From Brachypodius melanocephalos (Eukaryota > Chordata > Aves > Passeriformes > Pycnonotidae), in NCBI GenBank assembly GCA_013398615.1, contig VZSR01001479.1, positions 11,812,095 to 11,876,094 on the forward strand: a DNA stretch of 64,000 nt, in the 5' to 3' direction. The notes below the pieces were generated by a model. The model saw nothing but the letters and a program-made list of their open reading frames with translations, made no database searches and was not told where the DNA came from. The translations under genes were made by a program, and so were the position numbers. The first letter of the stretch is position 1. The number at the start of each line of letters is the position of its first letter. Below, one piece after another: positions 13,864 to 27,449 of this stretch.

Positions 13864-13891
13864 CAAAGTGTAACGCACTGCTGCTGTGCTG
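13864..13891 (+). other. Candidate 28-base microexon
   Basis: The sequence just upstream is a T-rich tract with a TTTCAACAG acceptor. Twenty-eight bases later the sequence reads CTG followed by GTGAGT, a perfect match to the first six intron bases of a strong donor. Two of three frames are open across it, and the length is not a multiple of three. This is a splice-site pattern only; no homology or transcript is known to me. A chance pairing or an unused pseudoexon is quite possible. Confidence 0.25.
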
Positions 13892-16800
13892 GTGAGTCAG
13901 AGACCTGCCAGGCAGATCCCCTAGAGAGAGACCCAGGAGCAGGGCTGAATGTGTCTGGTGACATTCTCAGCACCAGTTGGCTGCAAATGCTTCTGCCTTG
14001 GGCTGTGTTCCCTCTTGGTGCCCGGGGCTGTGCCCCAGTCAAAGAGCAGTGACACACCTGGTGCAAGACATCCCCACACCTAAGGTGCTTCTCAAATACA
14101 GCAGCACTGAAGTCTCTACATTTATAGAAGTTGGGGGTGTTCTGAGCAGTCTACAGTAACTACATCTGAAAAATTTTAATACCAGTTGGAATCTCTGGCA
14201 CTTCTGTAGTAGTTGTCAATACCTGTCTGTTCTGATGTTCCGGATATGGATAGGCAGTGGCTTAAGAAAGGAAACAAGAATAAAGAAAAAATGTGAGAGT
14301 CCATTGTGCAGAGAATGGTCTGATACTGTGTTTTGATACACTAAGCTAGTAACACCTCTGTGTTTATTAAATAACAAAGTGTGTTTGTAGAAAAAGAAAA
14401 CATGTAATGATATGGGCAGGAAAGATCTTTCTGATTTGGAGTGTTTCTTGCCATGCCAGCTGTATGTTGAATTCAGTTTCCAGTACTGCTGTGCTGGATC
14501 TTTCTAGAGCTGGGGGAAAATGGAAGTGATGCTCTTTACAGACAACTTGGTCTAACCCAAAGCAGAACAAGCTGGTTTAGATTTAAATTTTATTTACCTT
14601 CTTTCAGAGCATCAGGTTTTTGTGGAAACATCCGTATTTGTGGAAGACTGGTGCTCTTTCTCCGGCAAAACCCCAATGACTGTAATGCAGTTATCCAAGA
14701 GAAATTATGGACAATCCAGTCTCTTTAACTTAGTCAGACTTACTACTAATCTTGATGGAAAACAGAAGGACAGATAATAAGCACTCTCTTGGCCTGTAAT
14801 ATTATTTTTCTTATCCATTTCAACATAAAGAACTCTTCATTGGAGTGACCAGCTTTGCTATGAGTCAGACAAATTTACAGTTTTATCTCTGTTTTACTTT
14901 GGAAAGTGTTGAAACTAAAGCTTTACATTAATTTATGTTAAAAGCACAATGTTAGTTTCTTCTGCAATATTTCTCTGTATTGGATGCACACCATAAGAGG
15001 AAGCAAAGTAAGGACCAAATATTTTAGCAACTTAGACACAGGATTTTTACAAGGGAGACACTGATTTAAGGTAGCTGGGGGAAGAAACGACAAGTGACAT
15101 CTTGTCAAAACTGAATGCTCAGATTAACCCCAGTGTCTGTTCTGATGCAACTGAAAGGAAATTAAATAATACAGGTATTTCTTAATATCTTAGTAAAACG
15201 GAGGAGAAAATGTTATTGGATTCTTCATTTACAGTCAATATGCATGCAAATGTCTCCTTAAATTTATTTCTGTTGTGCAGGAGAGTCATCGGTGGCACTT
15301 GAGCTGGATAGGAAACAATTTTCCCACTTAGTGAAATTTTGAATCCACGAATATTTTAATGTCTTGGTCTACCTCTCTTACTCTTAAGTCCTGTTTCAGT
15401 TACTGATTTTATCACTTAGATTTTTAAACTTAAAAGTGATGTAAAGGAGGATTTATTTGAAGATTACAAATCAATTGGCAGAGTTTTTTTCCCAATTGGA
15501 TAAGTGAAATTTTTCTGGATGAAAGACTCTCTGGATGAAAACTATTTTATCCTGGTTTGTAATAAATTAGTAGTTTGGAGGAGAGAAAGAACCTTTCATT
15601 CATCTTAAACTATTAGATCTAATTTGGGTAGCAGAGAACAGTATTTAGCAGATCTATGAATTACAGGTTTCATTAGGTTCCTTTTTTTTTTTTTTTTCTT
15701 TCTCCTTGGCTGTGAAGTTATAATGACAAACACTGTTATTTCCCTTCTCGGCATATGCCACATGCTGCTGGAAAATATGCAACAAAATGTAACATTAACA
15801 TTTTCCTGACACTTCTAAAATTAAACAAAACCTTCAGGGAAAGGAAGATTCATGTTAATTTATGTATTCCTCAGTTTTCAGGTTAGGGAGTGAGGGTGGA
15901 CACCACTCATAGCCACTTCTTCAGCCAAAGTTATTTCTAGTTTACAGGTACTAAGCCAAATCCGATGAGCAGGGATTTTTAATATGTGGTGAACATGCAT
16001 TTGTCTCCATGTATTGATTGTCTTCTCCAGAATTCTTTATTTTTGCTATAATAAGCCTCTCAAATTAGAGTCTTAAACTAAAAAGTCTTTATGGTTTGGC
16101 TGCTCGTAAATCCTTGGTTATCATGTTTCATTCTGAGAAATAATGCTGCTGTCTTGCTCCTTTGTACCACTACATGCATTCATTTCAAATGAGATTTCAT
16201 GTTTTAATGTGTCTTTTACATTAGCTGAAGACAGACCAGTGCATGAGCAAATGTACCTGGTTATGTCAAAATGCTGTTAATGAATGTTTCTTTGGGATTT
16301 CTTCAATCTTCAGTTGTGAAGATCGCCCTTTCTTGTGCATCAGACACTGATGTGGTGGAGTTTGCAAGGTTTTCTGAGGAATTTGTGCTTCTCCCTAGAA
16401 CAGAACAAATATATCTTCTCTCTCCACCCCCTCTAGTAGAATGGAGCAGCAAGAAACTGGGCTGTCTTAAGGATGAGGGCCATATCCCCTGGAATAGCAG
16501 GCCTGCCACCATGGAAGAGCACAGGAACTTATGGATTTTGAGCAGCCCAGTTTTCTGAAGTACATGTAGATTATACTTCTGCGAAATCTCCTATTAGCCT
16601 AAATGTTCTGCATAAGGAAAAAACTCCATGGTGTACACACTGAGATCTTTTCAAAAATTCCTCTGTGGATGTTACTGTTATGTGCAGTAACATGACAGCT
16701 GCATCCCCATTCTCTGACTTCAGTTCCCTTTTCCTTTTGTTGTTGTTGTTGCAGTCTTTAAATATATGCTGGGTGAAGGTAGGGTCTAAAACATTTTTTT

Positions 16801-19800
16801 CGTTCCTCCTGGCCAAACACATTTAGTTTGTTCCAGTCTGCAGAGACAAACAAGGTGATTTGTATCACAAGTGCTATTCCTCTTTCATCTTTTCATCCAG
16901 AATAAATTTGGTTTAGGCTGTACTTCTGTTTAGCTTACTGTCCTTTAGGCATTGATTTCTTTGAAGATATAATCACCAGGTTTTGGGTATTCTTTGTGTA
17001 GAAGTCATACCTTGTTGATTAGACATTTAAGTCTTCTATGCTCACAGTGCATGAAGGGAGGGTTTTGCTTGCAAGGTATGTAATCTCTCAATTTGTGCTC
17101 TTAATTTCAGTTTTTCAGTGAAGACTCACAAATGAATTAATAAAGAAGCTAGAAAATGTTAAAGAATCAAAGATTATCTGAGAGGAATCACAGAGCACCA
17201 TGGTCATCAAACCAATTTTCAGTCAACTGTCTTTTTATATAAATAATAATGGGTGTTTCCTCTCGGGCATACTTTGTTCAAAATTTAGGGATATATTCTC
17301 TCATTGGCGTAATGTGGAATTTTTTCATTAAATTTCTGTTAATGTTCACAGATGTCATGTGGGGAACAGTAATTCCATGGCACAGCTATGGAAGAATAGA
17401 TCCCTTCAGTTTCCTTACTTGGATGTTGGATTTTAGCAATAGTCACTGCACACTGTGTCAGCTGGGTTCAGTGCCAGTGCCACAGGTTTTCAGCCAGAGA
17501 GGTAGCTTTGAAGGTTATTTTCCTGAAGTTCAAAGCTCCTGAAATGTTAACTTTTCAAGAATATTCTACAGTAATGGCAGCATTCCACTCTGTCTCTTGC
17601 ATCATTTGCTACTTACCCAAATGAAAAAGGAAGAGGGGTGGCATGGAGACAGCCTCAGCCTCACAGCAGCCCACAGGGTGTCCGTCCTTAGCTTTCCCAT
17701 ACAGAGCGGGAGTTTATGCCTCTGCTGTGGCATGGAGGGATGTGGCAGACAGCCTCAGGGGGAGATTTTTCCTGCTAGAACTGCGTGTGCCTTATGGGCT
17801 GCCAGGGAAGCAAGCCTCTTGGTAAAGGCTGCTGGCTCATGGAATGGGACAATTCTCCTGTTCCTCGTGAGTCTGGTGGTGTTCCAGGCAGACATGGTGA
17901 ATGTCTGCCTGGCCTGCTGAAATATGGTAGTGACACATGACAGTCTACATGCAGAGGTATTTGCATTTGGGAAAATTTGGACTTGTGATGAAACATATGC
18001 TTAATATAACTCAGCCATTACGTACCATAAATGCCGTGCTTTCAGCTGCTCCACGTCTCAGGAAGAGCAGCAGCATTCATGAATTTGCTCTGTGTCCAGA
18101 CTCATAAAGCTGTAAGAGCTCACCAAGTGCTGTCACTGAATAAAAACACCATAACTATATGTGCTTATGGAAAGGGACTTTCTGTTCTGTTTGTGAAAGC
18201 CAGGCCACTCCTTCCTGTGCTGCATTAATGGAAGCTCTTGAAGACAAGAATTAGGATGTGAATTCTAGAGAAGATCAGGGAGACAGTAGTCAATGACTAA
18301 ACTAATGTGTGCCTGAGGGCTGTAGGAGATAGCATGTGGAAAATCTGCCCATCAACTTTGCAAGGGCAAGCCATAATTAAGAGGAGAGCATTTGGTACAT
18401 TGCCCAAGCTTGACACAAAATTTTGCAAGAGGCTGCTAGTGAATAGAGTGGATAGAGCAGTTAAGTCTATATGTAGTGATCATTTTTAACATGTAATTCA
18501 GTAACTTACATGCATGGATTTTCAGTGTATTCAACGAAAGTGGGAAGAAGCGGGTTAGTAGAACCAAATGAAGGGCAAGAGCTGTGAAACAGCTTCTGCA
18601 AAGCAATTGAATTTTCTGCAAAGCAAGTGAATTGCTTAAAAAGTGAAGCACCAATCACGATGAAACATCTTCCGAATGTAGCCAATGCATTTTAAAATCT
18701 TGGCACAAATACAAGATTGATACCTGTAAATCAGCATAAATTATACTTTTTAAGTGTTTTACAGCATGTCTGCAGCTCTAATTACCTTCAGTGTGAAATT
18801 AGTTTGTTTTTAATGCTATATCAAGGTCTAGACTGGGTCTTGTATTAGGATGCAACAAACACTGTGGAGATCTTGATAAAATGGACCTTCCAAGTTACTC
18901 AGATACTGTAATACTCATTTATGTCTACAAATGATAACTGAGTGTGGGTTGTGCAAGATTTGCTGCAGGCTTGCTTGTTGGCACTCTCTTGATCCATTAA
19001 CGTAAATATGTTTGCTGCAGTGCTTTCAGTGTAAGACCATGATTGCACAAATTATTTACAGACTGTGCCTACTGAAGGCAGTGTGAGTATGAAAACCACC
19101 AGTTGGCAGGTTTACTGGTCTTGCTCACAAGGCCTCATGTCATCTAGAGTGGGATTTAATGGGGCTTCTGCTTTAACAATGTGGAATAGGCTCAGAGCCA
19201 CGCTCAAAATCATTATTTTCACTTGAAAATATATTTTCCATGAGCGTGATCATGCTTTCATGCAAAGTAATGATAAAATTTCTGTTTTGTGTATGTGAAC
19301 AATGCTGGGGTTTCAGGAACTGCTTTGAGTTTTAAAATCAGTCTAAATTTAAATATAAACCATGAAGGGAAGAATGATCTCTTGTTAATGTAAATTTACT
19401 GACTTCAGGTCAGCCTCTTTAAATTCAGCTATTCCTGCTGATGTAATTAGAATTTCATTGGATACATTTTTTTGTTTCATATAAACATATTAATAAGTCC
19501 TCTTGCTTGCTCTACCTGCTGAAAACAAAATACAATTCAGATTATAAGGCACAAAATGAGCATCTGAAGATTTCTTTAATGAGTTCAATCCAGCTGTGCT
19601 TTTTAGTCTCATTTTCTGCCAGTGTGCAGTGAGACCAGGACTTGACCAAAAAGTCTTTCTACAAGAGGATACTTTCAATGCAACTGTTTGACTGCTGAAA
19701 GCAGTGCTGTATTTACAGAATGTTGGTGAGAGAGATTCTGAAGAAGTGTTCTGCTACTGGCAGACAAAAGCTTGGTGTGATAAAGCAATCCTAGGTGCAT

Positions 19801-19974
19801 TCTTGCACAGCTTCAGCTGGGAAGTAGCACAAACTACACATCTGACAAGTCACGAATCCTGAAGGTGTCCAGTGTTCATAGAATATCTTCCTACCCCTCC
19901 TCCTCCAATTCTAAGCTGGTTTTAATTCTGTAGAAAGAAATGTTCAAATGAGAATACAAGGAATATTATAGTGT
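13892..19974. other. Unique sequence, no gene supported
   Basis: AT-rich unique DNA with a T17 run at 15681-15697, a short (GTT)n patch near 16738 and a small 20-base tandem repeat at 18594. Frames of 95-107 codons at 16271-16558, 17249-17542 and 17597-17920 resemble no known protein, and some overlap frames in other registers. No dispersed repeat was recognised. Confidence 0.4.
18594..18633. repeat. 20-base tandem duplication
   Basis: Two adjacent 20-base copies share the core TTCTGCAAAGCA and end TGAATT. They differ at one position (T versus G). This is a small local duplication with no evident function. Confidence 0.9.
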
Positions 19975-20373
19975 CTCATGAGGAACAGCTGAGGGAGCTG
20001 GGTTTGTTTAATCTAGAGAAGAGTAGGCTCGAGGGTGCCTTCATCACCCTACCTGAAAGGAGGCTGTAGTGAGGTGGGGGCCCATCTCTTCTGCCATGCC
20101 CTGAAGTGAGAGGAGAAAAAAGAAAATGGCCTTAAACTGAGATAGAGGACTCAGATTAGATATTAAAACAAAACAAAACAAAAATCACGGTTAAGGTGGT
20201 CAAGCATTGGAATAAATTGCCCAGGGAGGTGGTGGAGTCACCATCTCTGGAGTGTTCAAGAGGCATCTGGATCTGGGTGATGTGGTTTGGTGGCTACTGT
20301 GGTATTGACAGGTGGGCAGCTGGACTGGATGATCATGTAGGTCTCTTCCAACCCTGCGGTGATTCCATGATTT
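19975..20373 (+). mobile_element. CR1 LINE 3' end, plus strand
   Basis: About 400 bases of a 5'-truncated CR1 retroposon. Family landmarks in order are: the GAGGAACAGCTGAGGGAGCT block near 19981; a CTACCTGAAAGGAGGCTGTA block near 20050; GCATTGGAATAAATTGCCCA near 20205; GTGGTGGAGTCACCATCTCT near 20229; and the terminal CTGGATGATCATGTAGGTCT block near 20322. It ends in a degenerate GATTCCATGATT tail. An A-rich expansion (AAAAC repeats) sits in the middle. It lies downstream of the reverse transcriptase domain, so frames in it are not real proteins. As usual for CR1, no clear target-site duplication is visible. Confidence 0.93.
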
Positions 20374-20767
20374 TTTAGATCTTTACATGCAACTGGAATG
20401 GACATTTCTTTCCCAGCTTGTTTGATCCTTCTGAGAAGTTTTGAAGAATAGTTTTGGGGCAATTATAAAATAACATTCTTCAAATGCAAGAAGGAATTAT
20501 TTTGTTTTCTGTTCTCTGTATGGTTAAGTGGGCATTCATTTCATTTTTGATATGAAGAGTGCCTGAATTGTATTGGGCATGCCCTTAGACCTAAGCAAGA
20601 GAAAAATCTGTATTTATTTTAGGACTTTGTGTTCATAAGGGCATATTTGCTGCACCTGAATTTTTTCCTAGAGAGTGAACCAAGTGCACAAATGGTCAAA
20701 CTCTGATACTTAGGGGGAACCTGCAACATTATCTGCATCTTCACTTAACAGTGAAAAGAGATGGATG
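20374..20767. other. Unique spacer, nothing recognised
   Basis: About 390 bases of AT-rich unique DNA between the CR1 tail and the 57-base tandem duplication. No open frame or repeat family was recognised. Confidence 0.5.
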
Positions 20768-20881
20768 TGAAGTGTATAGACGTAGCATGATTACAAATAG
20801 GTTTAAGATTGAATTTAGTGGAAGTGAAGTGTATAGACATAGCATGATTACAAGTAGGTTTAAGATTTAATTTAGTGGAAG
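20768..20881. repeat. 57-base tandem duplication, two copies
   Basis: Copy one is 20768-20824 and copy two is 20825-20881, directly adjacent, both starting TGAAGTGTATAGAC and ending TTTAGTGGAAG. They differ at only three positions, so the duplication is fairly young compared with the old repeats around it. There is no third copy and no dispersed-repeat similarity that I recognise. Confidence 0.95.
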
Positions 20882-23800
20882 ATGTGCAAATACATAAATG
20901 TATGTTGAATCTACTTTTTTGTGTAAAAAGAAAAAAATTAACTTACTGCTGTGTATTTAAACCAAGGTTTGATAGGATTTGTAAAGGTACTTAACACTTG
21001 AAAATCAAGTGCCTTTATATTTAGGGTCCTCAAAGTTGTTTTATAAGCATCTTTGAATGAAGTTGTTAATTCCTTTAGTTAATCTTCAATAGCATGAAAT
21101 CTTTTCATGGCTGAAGCCATCCATCACCATGCTAGAAGAAAAATGGAAAGCAGTCTTTTGTGAACTGACAATCACTGCATTTTGAAGTGATGGAGAAGAA
21201 TAAATTTCAGGATTTAAGTTCTGTGTTGTGTGTGATCTAATTCCCTGGATATGGTCAGAATGGGTTAGCTTTTTATACCTCTTCTACTGGAAATATTTAT
21301 AAAAAACACATTCTTATGCTATAAACTCATGTTTAAAAACATGCCTACTTATCATAGCAGTTTGAGTCCTGTAGTACTTGCAGATTATTTAGGTTACCCT
21401 GAGAACTTTTTAAAAGGAAAAAAATTAAAAATGTCCACCACCACCTTCATCAGAAATCAATACCTTTGTAATGCTATCCTTGTGCACCAGGAACTGTTAT
21501 AAACCTTCCACTGATTGCAGATCAGTATATCAAAGTTTTACTTTTTTGGTAATAAATTACTTGTTTTTCTTGTATCAGTTCTTTGAGAGCAGAAGTATTT
21601 TAAGGATTCTTTTAGTAGTTGTATTTCAGTTTGGATTTTGTGGTCCTGATATCACAAACCTTCAAATCTAAACATAAGAAAAACTAAAACAGAAACAGAT
21701 GTCTCTACCTTTATAACTCTGCTGTTGGACATGTTTGAGGTACCCCCCCGCCTTTTTTCTTTTTTCTCCCCCACTTGGCTGATATGTGTCACCCTGATCT
21801 TTTTAGCCTTCTTATGTTTGCGTTTTTTGCAATGGAGTTTCTCACAGATTTTCTTGTAAACAAGTAATGTTATTGTAACTGTTCCTTTTGTTGTCATTCC
21901 TCTCTCTAAGGAGGAGGCAAATGATGGACTTCTGATTTGACCAGTGTGGTCAGAGAGGTGGCTACCTCATCCTCCAACCCATAGTCATTGTCAGAAATCT
22001 ATATAAATAGAAGTAAGAAAATAAATTTCTCTTTTTTTGCCCCAACAACTTGACTGTGCATGTCGTTCATTTTGTGTCCTATATTGACAGATATGAGTCA
22101 TGGTTATTGTTCCTCACTTTAATTCTTGCAACAAGGGAGATATAGTACAGAAATGATATAGTAGACTAGGGAATTGATGCAAGCTTCTTTCTTGGAAAAA
22201 AAGTTTGGAAAAAGTATCCTTGCTAATTCGTTGTGTAGCAACTGGTAAACAGCAATGATATCTCTTGTTGTTTCCCTCTCTATCCTGATGGATATGCTTT
22301 GCAGAGTTCTTTGCTTGCATCTAACTCTGTTCCCAAGTTCATCTGATGGTTCCTTTCCATGGAAGCAGAACATCCAAAGCTTTCAGTTTTGTTTCTTAAG
22401 TAGAGCCTCCAATTTTATGGCATTGATAAAACACTAGAGGAAAGGCAGACATGCTGAGGAAGGAGTGCTGGACGTGTGCTGAGTTGTTCAGCAGGGAGTT
22501 CCTCTGCTGGACAGACACTGTGACCCATCAAATGCACCAGCGTGCCACCAAGGCTTGGTTTGCACAGGGACCTCTGTGTGAGGTCTGGCCAGAAGGATGG
22601 TGTGGTGGGTGCTCTCTGGCTGGCACCTTGTTTGGGACCTCTCTCTGGTCAGGTGTTTTATTTGGAGGAAAGCCCCCGGGCTCTCTTTCTCTTCTCTTTC
22701 ACTGTGGCCCTGAATCAGTTAATTTTCCACGGAGGGAAAACAAACCAAACAGCTGAGATAAGAAAGGATTCCAGAGAGTACCCTCCAGCAGATAGCACAT
22801 ATCCTCCTCTCTCTTCTAATCTGCAGAGTATGCAGAACCATTTCTGGCTTTCTCCCAATGGCCAATGAGTTGTTCTTGTTAGGAAATCAGACTCCCAATT
22901 CCCAGAAATTTATTGGAAAGGGCAAAGTTACTCTGTCTGTCACTTATGGTGACAAATGGTGAATCAAAAGATATGTTTGGAATCTGGAGACTAACAAGAT
23001 CATACAGGAGGAGGGTGGGTCTCAGTTTTATAGCCTGGAAAAGGTTAATACTGTATGTTAATAATGCAAAGATAATACTATTCCATAACATTTTTGGGAA
23101 AAGGCATTCCCATCTATTGTACATGCATTAATAGGTCTTGGCTGTGTGTAGAAGCAGGGTGTTCTACAGCTGGAGAATAAGGAGTTATGTCCTGGTTTGA
23201 AAACGCAGCAATCAGCAGAGATGTGACTCAATGGTAGGAAAGGTATCTCATGACAAAACTTTTATAATAGATGAGAGAATTAAATGATTGCTGGGAAACT
23301 CCCTTGCAAAAATTGTGCAAAACAGGAACAAAAAAAACCTCTTGGTGCAATGAAAGCTGTGTTCCAAACACAGCTGAAACTAATTAAATAAAAAATGATC
23401 TAGGCAAGATTGATCAAGTTGGTCTGGAAAAGCTGTTACCTGGTTTTTTGTGGGCTGTGATTCCCTAGAAGATTAAAACAGCAATAAGTTTGGGGATGAT
23501 AGATGAATTTTGGTTTCGTTTTCTGGGGAAAAAAAATGAAGCTAAGAATAACTGTTTTTAAGATTTGGGAATTACTAGTTCTGTGGTCAGGTTAGTCACC
23601 TATACAAGAGTATAAAGAGATATGATGAAACATATATGAGCCTTTTAAATATTTTTTTAAAATTCTATATTTATAAAGGAACAATTTGATAACATTCTAA
23701 ACATAACTTGTAACTAGTATACTACTAAAATGAGAAAACAGAGCAGACTTCATTTTTTTTTTTTTAAGAATTTCATATTTCTAAATACATCAAAAATAAC

Positions 23801-26800
23801 ATGACATCTAGAGAAATTTTCCAGATCATGAGGTTCCCCAACTTTTATCATCTGTGACTGCCAAGAAAAAAGTTTAGAAGGGGGAACCCTTATTCTGGTG
23901 TGAGCAGAATGGAGATTTGCTTGGCATGAGTGTGTTAGTGTTCAAACAGAATTATTATTTCAGACCAAGTAATGTGGATATCCCCACCTGCTGTAGAACA
24001 TCTTGATTCAGAATTCATGAGTGAGACAAAATTAGTGGGTGTGGCATGAACACACTCATTTCTTAAGGTTTTTCTGATCTGTGGCTTATTTGGAGTCACT
24101 GAAGGAAAGGTGAGGTCTGTTCAGCAGGTTGAAAATGCTAATTTTTCACCAAGTTTCCCCAATCCTCTGACACTTGAAGTATGGACAGACATACAGAACA
24201 GTCCATGCTTTTCTGGCAGGGGTTAAAGGACCCTGCAGATTCTTTGTTGTTCTTCATCTACTGAGAAGATAAAACAGACCAACCCCCTAGTCATCTGTGC
24301 TAGTCTTGTAATAAGCATTTTAAAGAACTGAAATAGTTCCACAGAAAACAACATTCTCTTCTAAATATATTTTTGCATCAATGTTTTTGTGTTTTTGTTT
24401 CTTGTACAGGAGGAAAGGATAGGAATAGAGCTTGGATTGCAGAGTGTTTCAAGTATGTACAGAATGTATACTTTGAGCTGAAAACAGGATCTTTTCTGTC
24501 TGCATAGGTTGTGCATACAGGGGTCCAGATCAAAGCATGAGATCCAAATAAGTGAAGCCCTGCATCTTATCCTGAAAGTGTTCACAAATGCAGGCTACTG
24601 ATTTGATGTGACAATCTGAGAAGGCTCCTTACACTGTTAAAGGAGCCACATGACTTGGACAGCTTTTTACTTGCTATAAAATAGCAGTCTTCCAGCAGCA
24701 GCTCTGTATTTTACAGTCTATCATTTAATTTTTTTTTTTTTTTTACACTCTCCTCCTATTGCCCTTGCCAAGTCCTTTTTTGAGCTTTCTGTCTTGGGAA
24801 TAGACCATTATTACTTGTTCCCATTTCTAGTTGAGCACTCAGCCTTTCAGCACCTGCACTTCCCAGAGAAGGGACACTGAGACAGTGGTACTGCTGCTCA
24901 TTGCTTTGGGCCATGAGAGAGGCTGGAGCTGCTCTGGATAGGGGAGTGCAGGAGCAGAATCAGGAGGCTGCCAACCCTGTTGGTCCTCTGGGGAGTGAGA
25001 AGGGCAGCAGTCATCTGTCCAAGGTGATGAACAGTATCTCCTTGAAGGCCCAGAATCTCGGGATTGCTCAGGAGCTGTGCCCTCAGTGTGAATTGAACAG
25101 CCACACTTAAGGCACTGTAGCATGTACGAGTTTGGAGAAGAGTGCAGGCTCAGCTCTGTTTTGGGATTCCTGTTCCTGAAAACAGATCCTGAGAAGGCCA
25201 CAGTGACACCCAAGGATTTCTCCTATGCTCAGAAAAAGTGAAGTGGTGAGCCCAGCCTTCCCTTGTGCTTTCCTTTTGCATGGCTGGTAACTGAGCTCAG
25301 CATTGGAGTGAGATTCAGTGTGGTGTCACCGTGTGATGTGATGACACACAAGATGGTGTCACTCCTGAGTGAACAGGAGCAGAAATATGGTTTGCTTCCA
25401 TATGGGAAAGCGCTAATGTGCTGCCAGGTTTCTGCACATGACAGCTGCCAAGATAGCATTCTGGCAAAGCAGGCAGCTAAGGCTTTTTGGATAGCCTTCC
25501 TTCAGACAGCTTCAAACTGCAAATGTAGTCAGGACATTAGGCTCAAGGAATCAAAATAAACCAAAGCGGAAATCCAAGAGAGGACAGTACAATAGAGCCT
25601 GCAGAACCAGCTGCTCCAAGCTGCTGATCTGCTGCAGGATGGTGCTGAACCAAGTGGTTGTTTCTCCCCAAAAACCAATGTACTGAATTTGCACTTGAGC
25701 TGTTGAGATGCATGAGGATTTCTCTGTCACTTGAGCTTTCTCATTGACTTTGACAGATTTTTTTGGCAAGTAAATCTGTGGGTTTTTTTTCAGAGTAACA
25801 ATCTGTCTGTCTGATTTTTTTATTAATTTCATAATCAATGACAAAACAGAAGCAGGGACCCGTAACTGATGGGTGAGGATTTTTATCCTTACCTTATGTT
25901 CCAACAAACTGCTTATGTTGGGAATAATTTACCTGGAGGGACAGCTGGGGCCTCTAAGGGGTTAGCTAAGACTGTGTTTCTGCAGATTACCTTGTGATGA
26001 GTAGGTAGCTCAGAACACTTCAAGGTGTGGTGGCTAGCTAGTAGAAAATTGGGCAAATGTCTGAAAAGATCCTTCACCCCAAACAACAGACAACTAGAAA
26101 ATTACCAAATGGTTGCCCATAGTGCCTGCTGTTGTAACAAAAACAAAAAAACAAAACAAACAAACAAAAAAAAATTCAGCGGCAGCTGCTGGTTTCTGTA
26201 AATTCCAAAATTTGCAGAGCTGGATCTTTAGGGCTGAATCTCCATGTGGTTTGTTTTCCTTTGCGTGTGTGAGAGATAAGATTTCATTATTCATTTTCCT
26301 TATGTGTTTATCCAGTATTCGAACCCATTGGAGTATTTTAGGGAATCTTGTAAACTGATGGTTTGTTTCATTGATTAAGTACGAGTTGTGCGTAGGAAAG
26401 GCTTTGTCATGACACTTGAAACTATACACATAATTGCATAGTTTCCACTCTATAAAAAGCGATCTGCAAAGCTGGAAGATATCATTAGACTTGTGTTTAT
26501 AACTCAGGATGGCCTCATTTCACCAGCTTTTCTTGCAAATTCGTTTCCAGATGTCAGATAGATTGTCTGGTTGCCAGCTATTGCATAAACTCCTGAAGTG
26601 TGAGATATGACTTACTGCTCTCACACTGACCTCAACTGTCAACAGGAAAATAAAGGATCATAAAATAATTTGGATGAAGCAAGATTCAGAAAAGTAAATT
26701 TAATATCTAGTTTTAAGTGGCCTGATTGCTGAACTATCACAATTGTATCCGAAATACAAAATTTTGACATTTCTAAACTATATTAGCAAAAAAGCCTTGT

Positions 26801-27449
26801 GTTCTTGGATTACCAGAAAACAGAAAACCTTTTCACTGGTTGGCAGCCATGCATAAATCTCCACCTTTTCATCTTCTAACAGCATTTCTGTTTACTGCAG
26901 AAATAAAACCCAATAATTTTAAAGTTGTCCTTGGGTGGAGAACTGGTTCCTAAGCTCATGTCCCAGCTTGTTGCTGTCAAAGCCTCTGATTTTAGAAAGG
27001 CAGTTTGTGCCCTGTGTGGTTTCCTACAAAGTGTTACAGAGTACCAGCTATCTCAATGTCACAAGTAACACCTCTGCCCCACATTGTACACTGCATTGAA
27101 GCATGAGTCTTCAGAAATGACTCCCTGGAAAAGTCAGCTCCTCGTTGCTGGACTTTCTTGTGGCCTTGGCCAGATTCAGGAACATCAAACTGCTCTTTGT
27201 GCTACTCGTTTTCTGTTGGCCCCAGAGAAGGGGTTGTTGAAGCGTAGATCCTGTCACACAGTTCTCAGAGTAGCCCAGAAATCTCTTGGACCAAACTGTG
27301 TCTGGGGAAGGCCTTCACATGCTTAGGAAGCGAGGAACTGGTATATCCAATATTGAGAGAGGTCAGCTGTGCTGTAGCAGCTGAAATAGATTTTTGCTTG
27401 AAGTGTCAAAATTTTCCTGCATCATTTGTTTCATCCTATTTTCCCCTAT
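20882..27449. other. Unique sequence, no gene supported
   Basis: AT-rich unique DNA with T runs at 23753-23765 and 24729-24744 and an A/C-rich patch at 26140-26172. At 22450-22870 and 24830-25560 the composition is more GC-balanced and several frames are open on both strands. I recognise no protein or repeat in either. These could be old decayed repeats or regulatory DNA. Confidence 0.4.

Noticed and set aside
23187..23260. TGTCCTGGTTTGAAA, resembling an LTR start
   Set aside because: Only about 12 bases match and nothing downstream continues the family pattern; the similar TGTCCTGGTTTTC at 13379 was dropped for the same reason.
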